This document shows positions 9,948-19,436 of a DNA stretch of 64,000 bases, in pieces (position 1 is the stretch's first letter; every line of letters starts with the position of its first letter). Made by a program: the position numbers and the translations under genes. The notes under the pieces were generated by a model that did not search any database, had not been told where the DNA came from, and worked only from the letters and a program-made list of their open reading frames with translations. The stretch spans positions 1 through 64,000 of the forward strand of contig CACMUL010000003.1 in assembly GCA_902616855.1 (NCBI GenBank), in the 5' to 3' direction. The stretch is from an uncultured Alphaproteobacteria bacterium. Its GTDB lineage: Bacteria > Pseudomonadota > Alphaproteobacteria > HIMB59.

Positions 9948-10761
9948 TATTAAGGGAAAGTTTGCACTAGTGACTGGAGGAACACAAGGTCTAGGAGCGG
10001 CAATTGCAAAAAATTTTGCCGATAGCGGAGCTGAAGGTATTGTCACAATTGGTAGAAAAGAGAATAAAGGAAATGAGGTAGCAAAAAAAATTCAAGATGA
10101 AACTGGGTGTAAAGTAATTTTTGTAAAAACAGACCTTGGAGAGGTCCAAGAGTGTAGAAATGCAGTTTCAGTTGCTAAACAAGAATTTGGGAGATTGGAT
10201 GTTCTTGTAAACGCTGCCGGTATTACTGATAGGGGAGATATTGTTAATACGAGCGAAGAACTGTTCGATAAAATGATTGGCACCAATTTAAAAGGCCCTT
10301 ATTTTCTAATACAAGATACAGTGAAAATTATGATTGAACAAAACATAGAGGGTTCAATTATTAATATTGGATCTGTGGCAGCTATGACTGGCCAACCATT
10401 CATATCAACTTATTGCGTATCAAAAGGGGCACTTGCAACATTAACAAGGAATACAGCATTCGCTTTGTTAAAAAATAAAATTAGAGTTAATCAGTTAAAT
10501 ATTGGTTGGATGGCTTCAGATGGAGAACATGAGATACAAACAAAATATCATGGTGCCTCAGAAAATTGGTTAGAAGATGCTGGTAAAGCTCAACCATTTG
10601 GAAGGTTGCTTGATCCAAAAGAGGTAGCTAAAGCAGTTACATTTTTAGCATCTGATGATTCAGGTATGATGACAGGTTCTGTTGTAAACTTTGACCAGTC
10701 TGTGTGGGGAGGATATCCTTTTGCACCTCCTCAGCCTGCAGAAAAAATGGAAATAAAATAG
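9940..10761 (+). CDS. Short-chain dehydrogenase/reductase
   Basis: 273 aa; TGGTQGLG, NAAG, SxxxYxxxK-type STYCVSKGA. Confidence 0.88.
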   Translation: MNSIKGKFALVTGGTQGLGAAIAKNFADSGAEGIVTIGRKENKGNEVAKKIQDETGCKVIFVKTDLGEVQECRNAVSVAKQEFGRLDVLVNAAGITDRGDIVNTSEELFDKMIGTNLKGPYFLIQDTVKIMIEQNIEGSIINIGSVAAMTGQPFISTYCVSKGALATLTRNTAFALLKNKIRVNQLNIGWMASDGEHEIQTKYHGASENWLEDAGKAQPFGRLLDPKEVAKAVTFLASDDSGMMTGSVVNFDQSVWGGYPFAPPQPAEKMEIK

Positions 10762-10762
10762 T

Positions 10763-12448
10763 TTAATTTAAATACTTTTGGGCACTTTGTTGACAACTCT
10801 TTAGTGTAGATTCCAAATCCTTATTCAAAAAAATATACTCATAAATTTTATGACCAACATCTTCAATAATATTTGAATAGGTTGGCAAAGGATATCTAGC
10901 CCATTCTATAATTTTTTCCTCCTTTTCCATTTTATCAATTTCATTAAATATTGGACTTAAAGCTCTCACTTCAGGATCATTTACGACACTAAAAACGGGA
11001 GATGATAAACTACCATGCTCGATATAATATTTTATAAATTCAGGAGAGACAAAATTACGAATATTTTTCATAACAAAAGGTATTTTTTCAGGAGAGATAT
11101 TTGAGGGTATGCCTAATGAAAACCCACCTATTGGAGATACTTGAAAAGAGGAATTTCCAGCAGGTCTTGGTAAATAACCAGTTTTTTTATATGCAGGTGA
11201 AGCTTCATTTAGTTCGAACAAATGGGCTCTACTACTCCAATTCATTGCCATAGCTGATTTACCTTGACTATAATATTCAACACATTCATCATTGGAATGA
11301 GCAGATAATTCATTTGGCGAGTATAAAGTCAATTTTTTCAACATTTTAGCTGCTTCAAAAGATGCATCAGATAAAAAATTTGCCTTTAAGAGTATTTTTT
11401 CCACATCTAAATCATAAATATTTTTCCCAATGTACCTAAGGTTTACATACGGTTTTCCATAATTTGCCATTGCTAAAATAAAACTAGTAGCAAGTGGTTG
11501 ACCTTTTTTAGCTGGCCAAGAAATAGGACTTTCTATCTGTTTGTCACCTTTTAATACCTCACAGGCATGGAGTAAATCCTGAAATGTTTTTGGTGGACTC
11601 AAAGCATATTTTTGAAAAATATCTGTTCTATAAAATAATAGATCAGGAATTGCTTCGATCGGTATCCCATAAAGTTTTTTATTAAAAGAACTTGATCTTA
11701 CTCCTGAGTAGTGAAAGTCATTCAAATTTATTCCAACATCTTTAACAAAATTATTCAAAGGAAGAAGGCAATTTAATTTAGTTAATTGTCCAATCCATGG
11801 AATATTAAAAGCAACTATGTCAAATTTAGACTTTTTATTTGATGAGGAATTTTTAATTATTACATTAAGTAGTTTTTTCAAATCACCTTCAATAATAAGT
11901 TCAATTTCACAATCAAGTATATATTCAAAAAAATCAATATTCTTATCTATCACTTTAAATGTGGGATTATCATTGGCAAGAAAGTTAATTTTTTTGTATT
12001 TTTTATTTTGATTAATTATAACATTTGGTGCAGGTATAATATTTCCTGCAGACAGAGAAGTTCCAAAAAAATAATTATCATTAAAATCACTGTAACCTAA
12101 GTTCAGGGCCACCTCTTTTTTGATTGAAAGTAAATAATCCGTGAATTCTTTAATGAGATTATTACTTGGATGTATAGAAAACGATTTACCTGATTTTGTT
12201 TTTGATCTTTGTATTAATTTTTTTTCTTGAATAAGTTTTTTTACTCTTCTCAAACCAGTTGCAAATGGCAAACCTGATGCCTGGATGATACTCGTAGTAG
12301 TGGTAATTTTATTGTCTAGATGGTTAATAATAACATAAGAAAAAATATTCCAATCAGCGTCAATTGTTTTAATTGAAATAGATCTGTTAAATAAAAGTCT
12401 TGTTTTATCAACGAATTTTAAAAGAGTGGTAATCTCGTTTCTATTCAT
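10763..12448 (-). CDS. Fusion of N-terminal winged-HTH-like region and family-1 extracellular solute-binding-protein-like domain; no signal peptide
   Basis: 561 aa; N-terminus TTTSIIQASGLPFATGLRRVKKLIQEKKLIQRSKTKSGKSFSIHPSN looks like a helix-turn-helix; C-terminal ~430 aa is SBP_bac_1-like (GIPIEAIPDLLFYRTDIFQKY, GKSAMAMNWSSRAH, SPIGGFSLGIPSN). Confidence 0.75.
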   Translation of the reverse strand: MNRNEITTLLKFVDKTRLLFNRSISIKTIDADWNIFSYVIINHLDNKITTTTSIIQASGLPFATGLRRVKKLIQEKKLIQRSKTKSGKSFSIHPSNNLIKEFTDYLLSIKKEVALNLGYSDFNDNYFFGTSLSAGNIIPAPNVIINQNKKYKKINFLANDNPTFKVIDKNIDFFEYILDCEIELIIEGDLKKLLNVIIKNSSSNKKSKFDIVAFNIPWIGQLTKLNCLLPLNNFVKDVGINLNDFHYSGVRSSSFNKKLYGIPIEAIPDLLFYRTDIFQKYALSPPKTFQDLLHACEVLKGDKQIESPISWPAKKGQPLATSFILAMANYGKPYVNLRYIGKNIYDLDVEKILLKANFLSDASFEAAKMLKKLTLYSPNELSAHSNDECVEYYSQGKSAMAMNWSSRAHLFELNEASPAYKKTGYLPRPAGNSSFQVSPIGGFSLGIPSNISPEKIPFVMKNIRNFVSPEFIKYYIEHGSLSSPVFSVVNDPEVRALSPIFNEIDKMEKEEKIIEWARYPLPTYSNIIEDVGHKIYEYIFLNKDLESTLKSCQQSAQKYLN

Positions 12449-12478
12449 TTGTGAGTATTATATTATAAATTCATTAAA

Positions 12479-12495
12479 ATATTCAATTTGAATAT
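12479..12495. promoter_or_regulatory. Palindrome ATATTCA-ATT-TGAATAT upstream of SBP/transporter operon and HTH-SBP gene
   Basis: 17-bp perfect inverted repeat between divergent starts at 12448 and 12561. Confidence 0.65.
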
Positions 12496-12560
12496 ATTAG
12501 AGATTAAATCTCTTAATAAATCATGGATAATTTCTACATAAGGATATTAGGAGGATCAAT

Positions 12561-13604
12561 ATGAACAAACTAATAAAAGTATTAGCTGTTCTAATGTGCT
12601 TTTCTTTCGGTTCAGCTAAGGCAGTTGAAATCGTGTCTTTTAATGCTGCGTCATCTGAGGCTTATGTTGGTGCGTTCGTTAAAGGTATTAAAGCTACAGC
12701 AGAGCAATATGGCTATGATATTACTGTTTTTGAAAACAACTATAACCAAGCAGAGCAAAACCAACAAGTAGAACAATACTTGTCAAGTGGTGCACTACCT
12801 GATGTATTTATTTGGTGGCCACCTGATGCTGTTGCAGGTTTAGGTTCGTTAAGAAAGCTTGCTAAAACTGGAGTACCAGTTTTAAAAATCAATCAGTTAC
12901 CTAATGAGCAAGATAAAGCATTCATCTTTGGATATGCCGGACCAGATGATAGTCTTCGCGCTTATAACGCAGGTGAGATGATGGTTAAAGCTATGAAGAT
13001 GAAACAAGCTGCTGGTGGAGATGGATATAATGTAATTGCATTATCATATCCTCACTCTTACGGTGGATATGGCTTATCAATAAATGCTTTTAAACAAGCT
13101 ATCGCTGGAACTGACTTAAATCTTATCGGTGACATCGGTGAGGGATTTGGACAGGCTAACGGTTATAAAGGAGCAGCTAAGCTAATAGCTAAAGTTAAAG
13201 ATCAGGGAATTCATTTTGTATATGGTATGGACGATGCGATCTTAACTGGTGGCATTAAGGCTTTAGAAGAAGCTGGTTATAACGTTGACTGGTATGCAGG
13301 TACTGGCAAAAGTGGTAGTGTAGATAGTGATGCTGTCATTACAGTTGGTACTGTGTGTAACGGTGATAAGCAGATGATTACTGATGGAAAGCAATTTGGT
13401 ACTACTCTACAGTCACCTCTTCATGAAGGTCAATTAGCTATAGCTCTTGTTAAAGAGTACATGGAGAACGGTAAGCTAGCAAACTACATTAACTTTACAC
13501 CTAACCCTTCAGTGACTGGTGCCACTATGGACTTCACAGCACTTAGAGGTTTTGATGGTAAGTTATATGGCATCAACGAGCTTTGCTCAGGTGCTTGGGA
13601 CTAA
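12561..13604 (+). CDS. Sugar ABC transporter substrate-binding protein
   Basis: 347 aa; signal peptide MNKLIKVLAVLMCFSFGSAKA; type I SBP fold. Confidence 0.88.
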   Translation: MNKLIKVLAVLMCFSFGSAKAVEIVSFNAASSEAYVGAFVKGIKATAEQYGYDITVFENNYNQAEQNQQVEQYLSSGALPDVFIWWPPDAVAGLGSLRKLAKTGVPVLKINQLPNEQDKAFIFGYAGPDDSLRAYNAGEMMVKAMKMKQAAGGDGYNVIALSYPHSYGGYGLSINAFKQAIAGTDLNLIGDIGEGFGQANGYKGAAKLIAKVKDQGIHFVYGMDDAILTGGIKALEEAGYNVDWYAGTGKSGSVDSDAVITVGTVCNGDKQMITDGKQFGTTLQSPLHEGQLAIALVKEYMENGKLANYINFTPNPSVTGATMDFTALRGFDGKLYGINELCSGAWD

Positions 13605-13630
13605 GTTTTAGTCTTTTCATAACAATTTTT

Positions 13631-13661
13631 ACACACAGGGAACTATCCCTGTGTGTGTTTT
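13631..13661 (+). terminator. Strong hairpin between SBP and ATPase genes
   Basis: ACACACAGGGA-ACTA-TCCCTGTGTGT perfect 11-bp stem followed by GTTTT. Confidence 0.8.
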
Positions 13662-13693
13662 ATAAATAAATAAGGTGTACAATCTTCTTTAAT

Positions 13694-15202
13694 ATGTCCA
13701 CAAATCCAATTCTTAAAATTTCAAAAGTTTCTAGGACTTTTGGGGCTATACAGGCTCTAAAAGAAGCAAATTTTGAGATAAACGAAGGTGAAATTATGGG
13801 ACTAGTTGGAGAAAATGGAGCTGGGAAATCAACTCTTGTTAAAATTATAAGTGGATTTGACCCTGGTTTTAAAGGCAGCTATCAAATCAATGGTAAAGAA
13901 GTAAAATTTGAAACGCCTTCACAAGCAGAGGAGTCTGGCATTGCTATTGCTCAACAAGAATTAAGTTTGATACCTAATATGTCAGTTGCAGAAAATATTT
14001 TTCTTACTGGAGCTAAAGTAAAAAAATTTGCCACTCTTAATACGTTGGCAAAAATGGCACGCCCATATCTTGATGAAGTTGGATTAACTGAAGTAGACCC
14101 AACTACTAGAATAAATTTATTATCTGTTGGTGAACAACATTTGGTAGAAGTAGCTAGACTAATTTCGAGAGAAGCAAAAATTTTAATTTTAGATGAGCCT
14201 ACAGCTGCGTTAGGTGAAGCAGAGAGTCGAAGAATTTTAGAAATGGTTGAGCGTCTTGCTGCAAATGGTAAATCAATAATTTATGTAAGTCATAGACTGG
14301 ACGAAATTTTTAAGATTACAAAAAGAATAACAATATTAAGAGACGGAGTAAGTCAAGGTATTCAAGAAACTAAAGATATTGATGTAAATAAACTAGTTGA
14401 AATTATGCTTGGAAGAGAATTGGCAAATATGTTCCCATCAAAAGCTGACCATATAAGTGATGATCCAAAATTAGAAGTAAAAGAACTTTGGCCTGATGGC
14501 GTTCTAGAGCCGGTTAGTTTTTCAGCCTTCAAGGGAGAGATACTTGGGCTCTCTGGGCAACTTGGTAGTGGAGCAGGTGAAGTATTAGCCTCCATAGCAG
14601 GTGCACTTCAATCTAGATCAGGTTCACTCACTTTGAACGGTGAAACCTTTTTACCTAAATCACCAAGTCATGCTATAAAGAAAAAAATTGCATATTGCTC
14701 CTCCGATAGAAAAAAAGATGGTCTTTTTCTTGGACGTCCAATATTTGAGAATTTAACCTCCCCAGCACTTGGTGCGATATCAAAATATGGTTTTAACTTT
14801 GGTAGTTCTGAGGATAATTATTCCAGAAATTTAGCAAAAGAGTTCTTAATTGATGTCAAAAGAATGCACGATGAGTCAGGTCTTTTAAGTGGGGGAAATC
14901 AACAAAAAGTAGCATTAGGAAAATGGCTTTCAATCAAGCCCGATGTATTGCTTGTGAATGAGCCGACAAGAGGTGTTGATGTTGGTGCTAAATCAGAGAT
15001 ATATCAAAGAATGAGAGAATTAGCAGCAAGAGGAATTACAATTATTTTTGCCTCTACTGATATCCAAGAAATCACATATCTTCCTGACAGAGTGATTACA
15101 TTTTATAGAGGAATGATGATTGATGAACACCGATTAGAAAAAATTAAAACACCTGTTATTCTCAAAGAGATTACTGATCCATTTAACGAGACAAACCTAT
15201 GA
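13694..15202 (+). CDS. Sugar ABC transporter ATP-binding protein (two ATPase domains)
   Basis: 502 aa; GENGAGKST, LLSVGEQ, ILILDEPTAALG, and second domain LSGGNQQKVALGKWL, NEPTRGVDVGAK. Confidence 0.93.
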   Translation: MSTNPILKISKVSRTFGAIQALKEANFEINEGEIMGLVGENGAGKSTLVKIISGFDPGFKGSYQINGKEVKFETPSQAEESGIAIAQQELSLIPNMSVAENIFLTGAKVKKFATLNTLAKMARPYLDEVGLTEVDPTTRINLLSVGEQHLVEVARLISREAKILILDEPTAALGEAESRRILEMVERLAANGKSIIYVSHRLDEIFKITKRITILRDGVSQGIQETKDIDVNKLVEIMLGRELANMFPSKADHISDDPKLEVKELWPDGVLEPVSFSAFKGEILGLSGQLGSGAGEVLASIAGALQSRSGSLTLNGETFLPKSPSHAIKKKIAYCSSDRKKDGLFLGRPIFENLTSPALGAISKYGFNFGSSEDNYSRNLAKEFLIDVKRMHDESGLLSGGNQQKVALGKWLSIKPDVLLVNEPTRGVDVGAKSEIYQRMRELAARGITIIFASTDIQEITYLPDRVITFYRGMMIDEHRLEKIKTPVILKEITDPFNETNL

Positions 15203-16239
15203 GCGCTATCATCGAAAATAATCAATTACCTTTTTCTGCAAAGTTCTTGCAATTCTATAAGGATCGCACACTTCTTGCTATTTTATTGTCACTTTTTGCT
15301 GTGATGTTTATATATGGAATTTTTTTTACAGAAAATTATTTAACAATAACCAATTTTAAAGCAATTATCAGAGATGCAGCACTATATGGCATTATGGCTA
15401 TAGGACTTACATTTGTAACTTTATCAGGAAATTTTTTTTTATTGTCATTAAAAGAAACAGCATCAATTTGTGGTGTTACTTTTGCTATGGGTATGGCTAC
15501 TGGTTTTGGATCACCGGATCTTGCAGGAAACTTTTTAGTTTCACTATTAGCTGCTTTAGCAGTAGGTGTCGTAAGTGGAGTAATACAAGGATATTTTGTT
15601 GGAATGGGAGGCAACCCAATTGTTGTAACATTAGGTGGAGCAGGCATCCTATATGGTATTGGTGCATGGTGGAGTGATAACCTTGTAATAAACTTTACAA
15701 GACCTCATGATGCAGAATGGTTAGGAACTGGTTCTTTTTTGGGTCTTCCAAGTATCACATGGTCTTTTATTTTAATTGCCATTGCAGCTGAGATAGTTTT
15801 AAGACATACAAATTTTGGAAGGAAAGTTTATTTAGTTGGAGCAAACAAAGCTGCTGGAAAAGCCACTGGCCATGAAAATTTTTCCATGGCGATAATTGTT
15901 TTTACAATCTGTTCTGTTTGTTGTGCATTTGTTGCAGTAGCTTTTGTTGCTCAAATGGATAGTGCTCAATCTAATTATTTTTCTGCAGAATTTGGATCAT
16001 CAGGTGATATGACAATACTCGTTATAGCAACTGTCATGGTTGGTGGAAATTCAATAATGGGTGGTTATGGATCTACTTTAAGGACTAGTTTGGGAGCAAT
16101 TTTTATTGCTATGGTTGATAATATGATGGTTTTACAGGGATTTAATAGTGGACCTAGAATAGTTGGTGTGGGCTTAATGATCGTGTTTAGCATCATAGTT
16201 TTTGGTTTATTTGCTAAAGGAAGTAGGGCTCAGGAATAA
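15199..16239 (+). CDS. Sugar ABC transporter permease
   Basis: 346 aa hydrophobic CUT2 permease; ATG overlaps previous stop. Confidence 0.88.
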   Translation: MSAIIENNQLPFSAKFLQFYKDRTLLAILLSLFAVMFIYGIFFTENYLTITNFKAIIRDAALYGIMAIGLTFVTLSGNFFLLSLKETASICGVTFAMGMATGFGSPDLAGNFLVSLLAALAVGVVSGVIQGYFVGMGGNPIVVTLGGAGILYGIGAWWSDNLVINFTRPHDAEWLGTGSFLGLPSITWSFILIAIAAEIVLRHTNFGRKVYLVGANKAAGKATGHENFSMAIIVFTICSVCCAFVAVAFVAQMDSAQSNYFSAEFGSSGDMTILVIATVMVGGNSIMGGYGSTLRTSLGAIFIAMVDNMMVLQGFNSGPRIVGVGLMIVFSIIVFGLFAKGSRAQE

Positions 16240-17270
16240 TGGATAATTTTTTAAAAAAGATTACAAAAGATGTGGATCTCTCTTTTGCAATCTTATTATC
16301 ATTTTGTGTTTATGTATTCTTTGCAATTAATATAGAGGTTTTCTTTAGTCACAATATCAGTTTCGCTATTCTTGAAAGGTTTGCGGTCTTGGGCCTTGTA
16401 GGTTTAGCATTAACTATTTGTATAATTGCTGGAGAAATTGATTTATCAATTGGGTCTAACGCGGCCCTGTGCGCTGTGATAGTTGTAAAATTAACAGACC
16501 CCTTAGGCGCCCCATTAGCGATGATTATAGGACTTTCAGTTTCAACTCTAATTGGTGCAACACAAGGTTTTGTTATAGCTTTCATAAGAATAAGAGCGAT
16601 TGTGATTACAGTTGGTACACTTATGTTGCTTAGAGGTGTGGCTTTACTAATTGCTGAAGAAAAAACAGTTATGTTAACTGATTTTAGAGTTCCTGATTTT
16701 ATTACTACTAAAGTTTTAATGTATTTTTCACCTGCTAGCCTAACGGTTATCTTCATATTCATTTGTGTAGGAATTTTTATGCGTTACACAAAATATGGAA
16801 GAGAAATATATGCGATCGGTGGAGCAAGAAAAGAAGCACTCACTGCAGGTATACCTTTAAGACGCCCAATGATTATAGCCTTTGCGCTGTCAGGTTTTTG
16901 TGCTGGTTTTGCTGGAACTGTAATTGGTTTGAAATCAGGAACGGCTCAAGGTTTAGGACTACAATACCTTCTTTTAGCAGGAACTGTTGCAGCTTTTGTT
17001 GGAGGTGTGAGTATACTAGGAGGAAAGGGTGGTGTTTTAGGAGCTGCTATCGGAGCTTTAACAGTTAATTTTTTAAATACTGGTCTCGTATTTTATGCAC
17101 TTCAGGTTCATTTTGTTCAATTATTTACATCAGTGCTTTTGGTTATCGTTATAGTTTTTCAAACTATGTCCAGGGTATTTGACTCGCGGCAAGCTAGAAA
17201 GAGTCTGCTTGCCACAATTGATGAACGAAAAACATCTTTATTGGAAAAAAAGAGATCAGCTTTAGGTTGA
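16239..17270 (+). CDS. Sugar ABC transporter permease
   Basis: 343 aa; IIAGEIDLSIGSNAAL, GGVSILGGKGGVLGAAIGAL. Confidence 0.9.
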   Translation: MDNFLKKITKDVDLSFAILLSFCVYVFFAINIEVFFSHNISFAILERFAVLGLVGLALTICIIAGEIDLSIGSNAALCAVIVVKLTDPLGAPLAMIIGLSVSTLIGATQGFVIAFIRIRAIVITVGTLMLLRGVALLIAEEKTVMLTDFRVPDFITTKVLMYFSPASLTVIFIFICVGIFMRYTKYGREIYAIGGARKEALTAGIPLRRPMIIAFALSGFCAGFAGTVIGLKSGTAQGLGLQYLLLAGTVAAFVGGVSILGGKGGVLGAAIGALTVNFLNTGLVFYALQVHFVQLFTSVLLVIVIVFQTMSRVFDSRQARKSLLATIDERKTSLLEKKRSALG

Positions 17271-17272
17271 TA

Positions 17273-17289
17273 ATATTCATTTTGAATAT
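17273..17289. promoter_or_regulatory. Palindrome ATATTCA-TTT-TGAATAT upstream of SDR/M24/E1 operon
   Basis: 17-bp perfect inverted repeat; same core as 8964 and 12481. Confidence 0.65.
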
Positions 17290-17342
17290 ATTTGAAGTCA
17301 GTAATTTAAATACATATTATATAATAAAATTGGAGGAAATTT

Positions 17343-18146
17343 ATGGATAAAGAGAGACTAAAAGGTAAAAATGTCCTTATTACAGGCGCTGCTCAGGGCA
17401 TGGGCGCTGCGGTAGGAGAGCACTTTGCTGCCCAAGGAGCCAAAATTTGTCTAACAGATGTCAACCTTGACGGTTGTAAAGAGGTTGAAGAGAGAATTAG
17501 GTCAGCTGGAGGTGAGGCTATTTCATGTAAAGTAGACGTGCGAAATCGTGAAGATCACGTAGCTGCTGTAAAAGCAACAGTTGAAAATTTTGGTAGTCTA
17601 AATGTTTCTATAAATAATGCTGGAGTAAACAAACCACTTTTCTTCATGGATATAACTGAGGAAAATTACGATTTTATTATGGATATAAATGTTCGAGGTG
17701 CTCTTTTGGGCATGCAAGAACAAGCTCGACAAATGATTAAACAAGGTAAACAAAAAGAACCATATAAAATTATTCATGTAGCTTCTATTTTATCTCGGGA
17801 AACTTTTGATGATGTTGTGGTTTATGGAATGAGCAAACATGCCATAGCTGCTCTAATAAAAGGTGGTGCAAAAAGTTTAGTTGAGCATGGCATTACCGTT
17901 AATGGATATGGCCCTGGCGTAGTAAGAACTGAGCTATGGGAGCAACTAGATAAAGATTTAGTTGCAATTGGAAAATTTGATAAACCCGGAGAGTCAATGG
18001 ACTCAATTGCAGAGAATATGATTTTGATGAAGAGGTATTCCTATCCTGAAGACGTGGTGGGCACAGCATCATTTTTAGCGTCTAGTGAGTCTGATTACAT
18101 GACAGGACAAATACTTATGATTGATGGAGGAATGGTAATTCAATAA
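17343..18146 (+). CDS. Short-chain dehydrogenase/reductase
   Basis: 267 aa; TGAAQGMG, NNAG, YGMSK, YMTGQILMIDGGM. Confidence 0.9.
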   Translation: MDKERLKGKNVLITGAAQGMGAAVGEHFAAQGAKICLTDVNLDGCKEVEERIRSAGGEAISCKVDVRNREDHVAAVKATVENFGSLNVSINNAGVNKPLFFMDITEENYDFIMDINVRGALLGMQEQARQMIKQGKQKEPYKIIHVASILSRETFDDVVVYGMSKHAIAALIKGGAKSLVEHGITVNGYGPGVVRTELWEQLDKDLVAIGKFDKPGESMDSIAENMILMKRYSYPEDVVGTASFLASSESDYMTGQILMIDGGMVIQ

Positions 18147-19436
18147 ATGAGTGAACCTTCAATCATAAAACCTGAAGATATAAATCCAAATTACGATTGG
18201 CATAGAAGAGTACCTTCTCATGGAAGGACAAATGTAGATTATGAAGAGAGAATTAATTTTCCTAGACTTCACAAATATCGACTAGGAAGAGCCAGAGAGG
18301 CTCTAAAAAATTCAAAAGCCGGTTCACTCCTTTGTTTTGATAACAACAACATCCGATATGTCACAAGCACAGTTATTGGAGAGTGGTCAAGAGACAAAAT
18401 ATGTAGATATTCTCTATTAGCTCAAGACCATGATCCCGTGCTGTGGGATTTCGGTTCAGCGGCTAAACATCACCAATTATTTTCGCCTTGGCTTCCAAAA
18501 GAAAATTGGAAGGCAGGAATGGTAGGCCTGAGGGGTACGGTGCATCCTGATGCAGGATTAATGAAAAATGCCGCAAAAGAAATAAAATCAATGTTAAATG
18601 AAAAGGGACTGGCAAATGAACCTGTAGGTGTGGATCTTGTTGAGCCAGCAATGATGTTTGCTCTCCAAGCAGAGGGTTTAGAGATAATTGACGGACAGCA
18701 AATTCTTCTTGAAGCCAGGGAAATAAAATCAAGAGATGAGCTAATGTTATTAAACCAGGCTGCATCGATGGTTGATGCAACTTATCATCAAATTTATGAG
18801 ACTATGAAGCCAGGCGTTAGTGAAGCTCAAATAGTTGCTAATGCAAATAAGCTTTTATACGAACTTGGTTCAGATGATGTCGAGGCAATAAATGCCATTT
18901 CAGGTGAAAGATGTAATCCGCATCCACATAATTTTACAGATAGAATTTTTAGACCTGGTGATCAAGCTTTCTTTGACATACTTCAATCTTATATGGGCTA
19001 CAGGACCTGTTATTATAGAACCTTCAATATTGGAAGAGCATCAGACTCTCAAAATGACGCCTACAAGCAGTGTCGAGAGTGGCTAGACAAAGCCATTGAA
19101 CTTGTAAAACCTGGAGTATCTACAGATAAAATTGCATCAGTATGGCCGAAGGCTGAGGAATTTGGTTTTGCAAATGAAATGTCTGCATTCGCATTACAGT
19201 TTGGACATGGTTTAGGTTTGGCAATTCATGAAAGACCAATAATCAGTAGATTGGTTTCAATGGACTCACCTGATGAAATTAAAGAAGGAATGGTTTTTGC
19301 TCTTGAAACTTATTGTCCTGCAAAAGATGGTTATTCTGCTGCGCGAATTGAAGAAGAATTGATTGTTACTGATAAAGGATGCCAAGTAATTTCCTTGTTC
19401 CCTGCTGAAGATCTACCTATTGCTAATAAATATTAA
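18147..19436 (+). CDS. M24-family (creatinase/aminopeptidase P/DddP fold) protein
   Basis: 429 aa; pita-bread fold signatures QFGHGLGLAIHERP, GMVFALETYCP, ARIEEELIVTDKG. Confidence 0.82.
   Translation: MSEPSIIKPEDINPNYDWHRRVPSHGRTNVDYEERINFPRLHKYRLGRAREALKNSKAGSLLCFDNNNIRYVTSTVIGEWSRDKICRYSLLAQDHDPVLWDFGSAAKHHQLFSPWLPKENWKAGMVGLRGTVHPDAGLMKNAAKEIKSMLNEKGLANEPVGVDLVEPAMMFALQAEGLEIIDGQQILLEAREIKSRDELMLLNQAASMVDATYHQIYETMKPGVSEAQIVANANKLLYELGSDDVEAINAISGERCNPHPHNFTDRIFRPGDQAFFDILQSYMGYRTCYYRTFNIGRASDSQNDAYKQCREWLDKAIELVKPGVSTDKIASVWPKAEEFGFANEMSAFALQFGHGLGLAIHERPIISRLVSMDSPDEIKEGMVFALETYCPAKDGYSAARIEEELIVTDKGCQVISLFPAEDLPIANKY

Noticed and set aside
16349-16762. 137-aa minus-strand ORF
   Set aside because: Antisense to a clear ABC permease; typical shadow ORF of a hydrophobic gene.
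18463-18780. 105-aa minus-strand ORF
   Set aside because: Antisense to the M24-family gene with no domain signature.
18147-19436. Naming the M24 protein DddP (DMSP lyase)
   Set aside because: Shares the fold, but the metal-ligand region differs and nothing in the neighbourhood is DMSP-specific.
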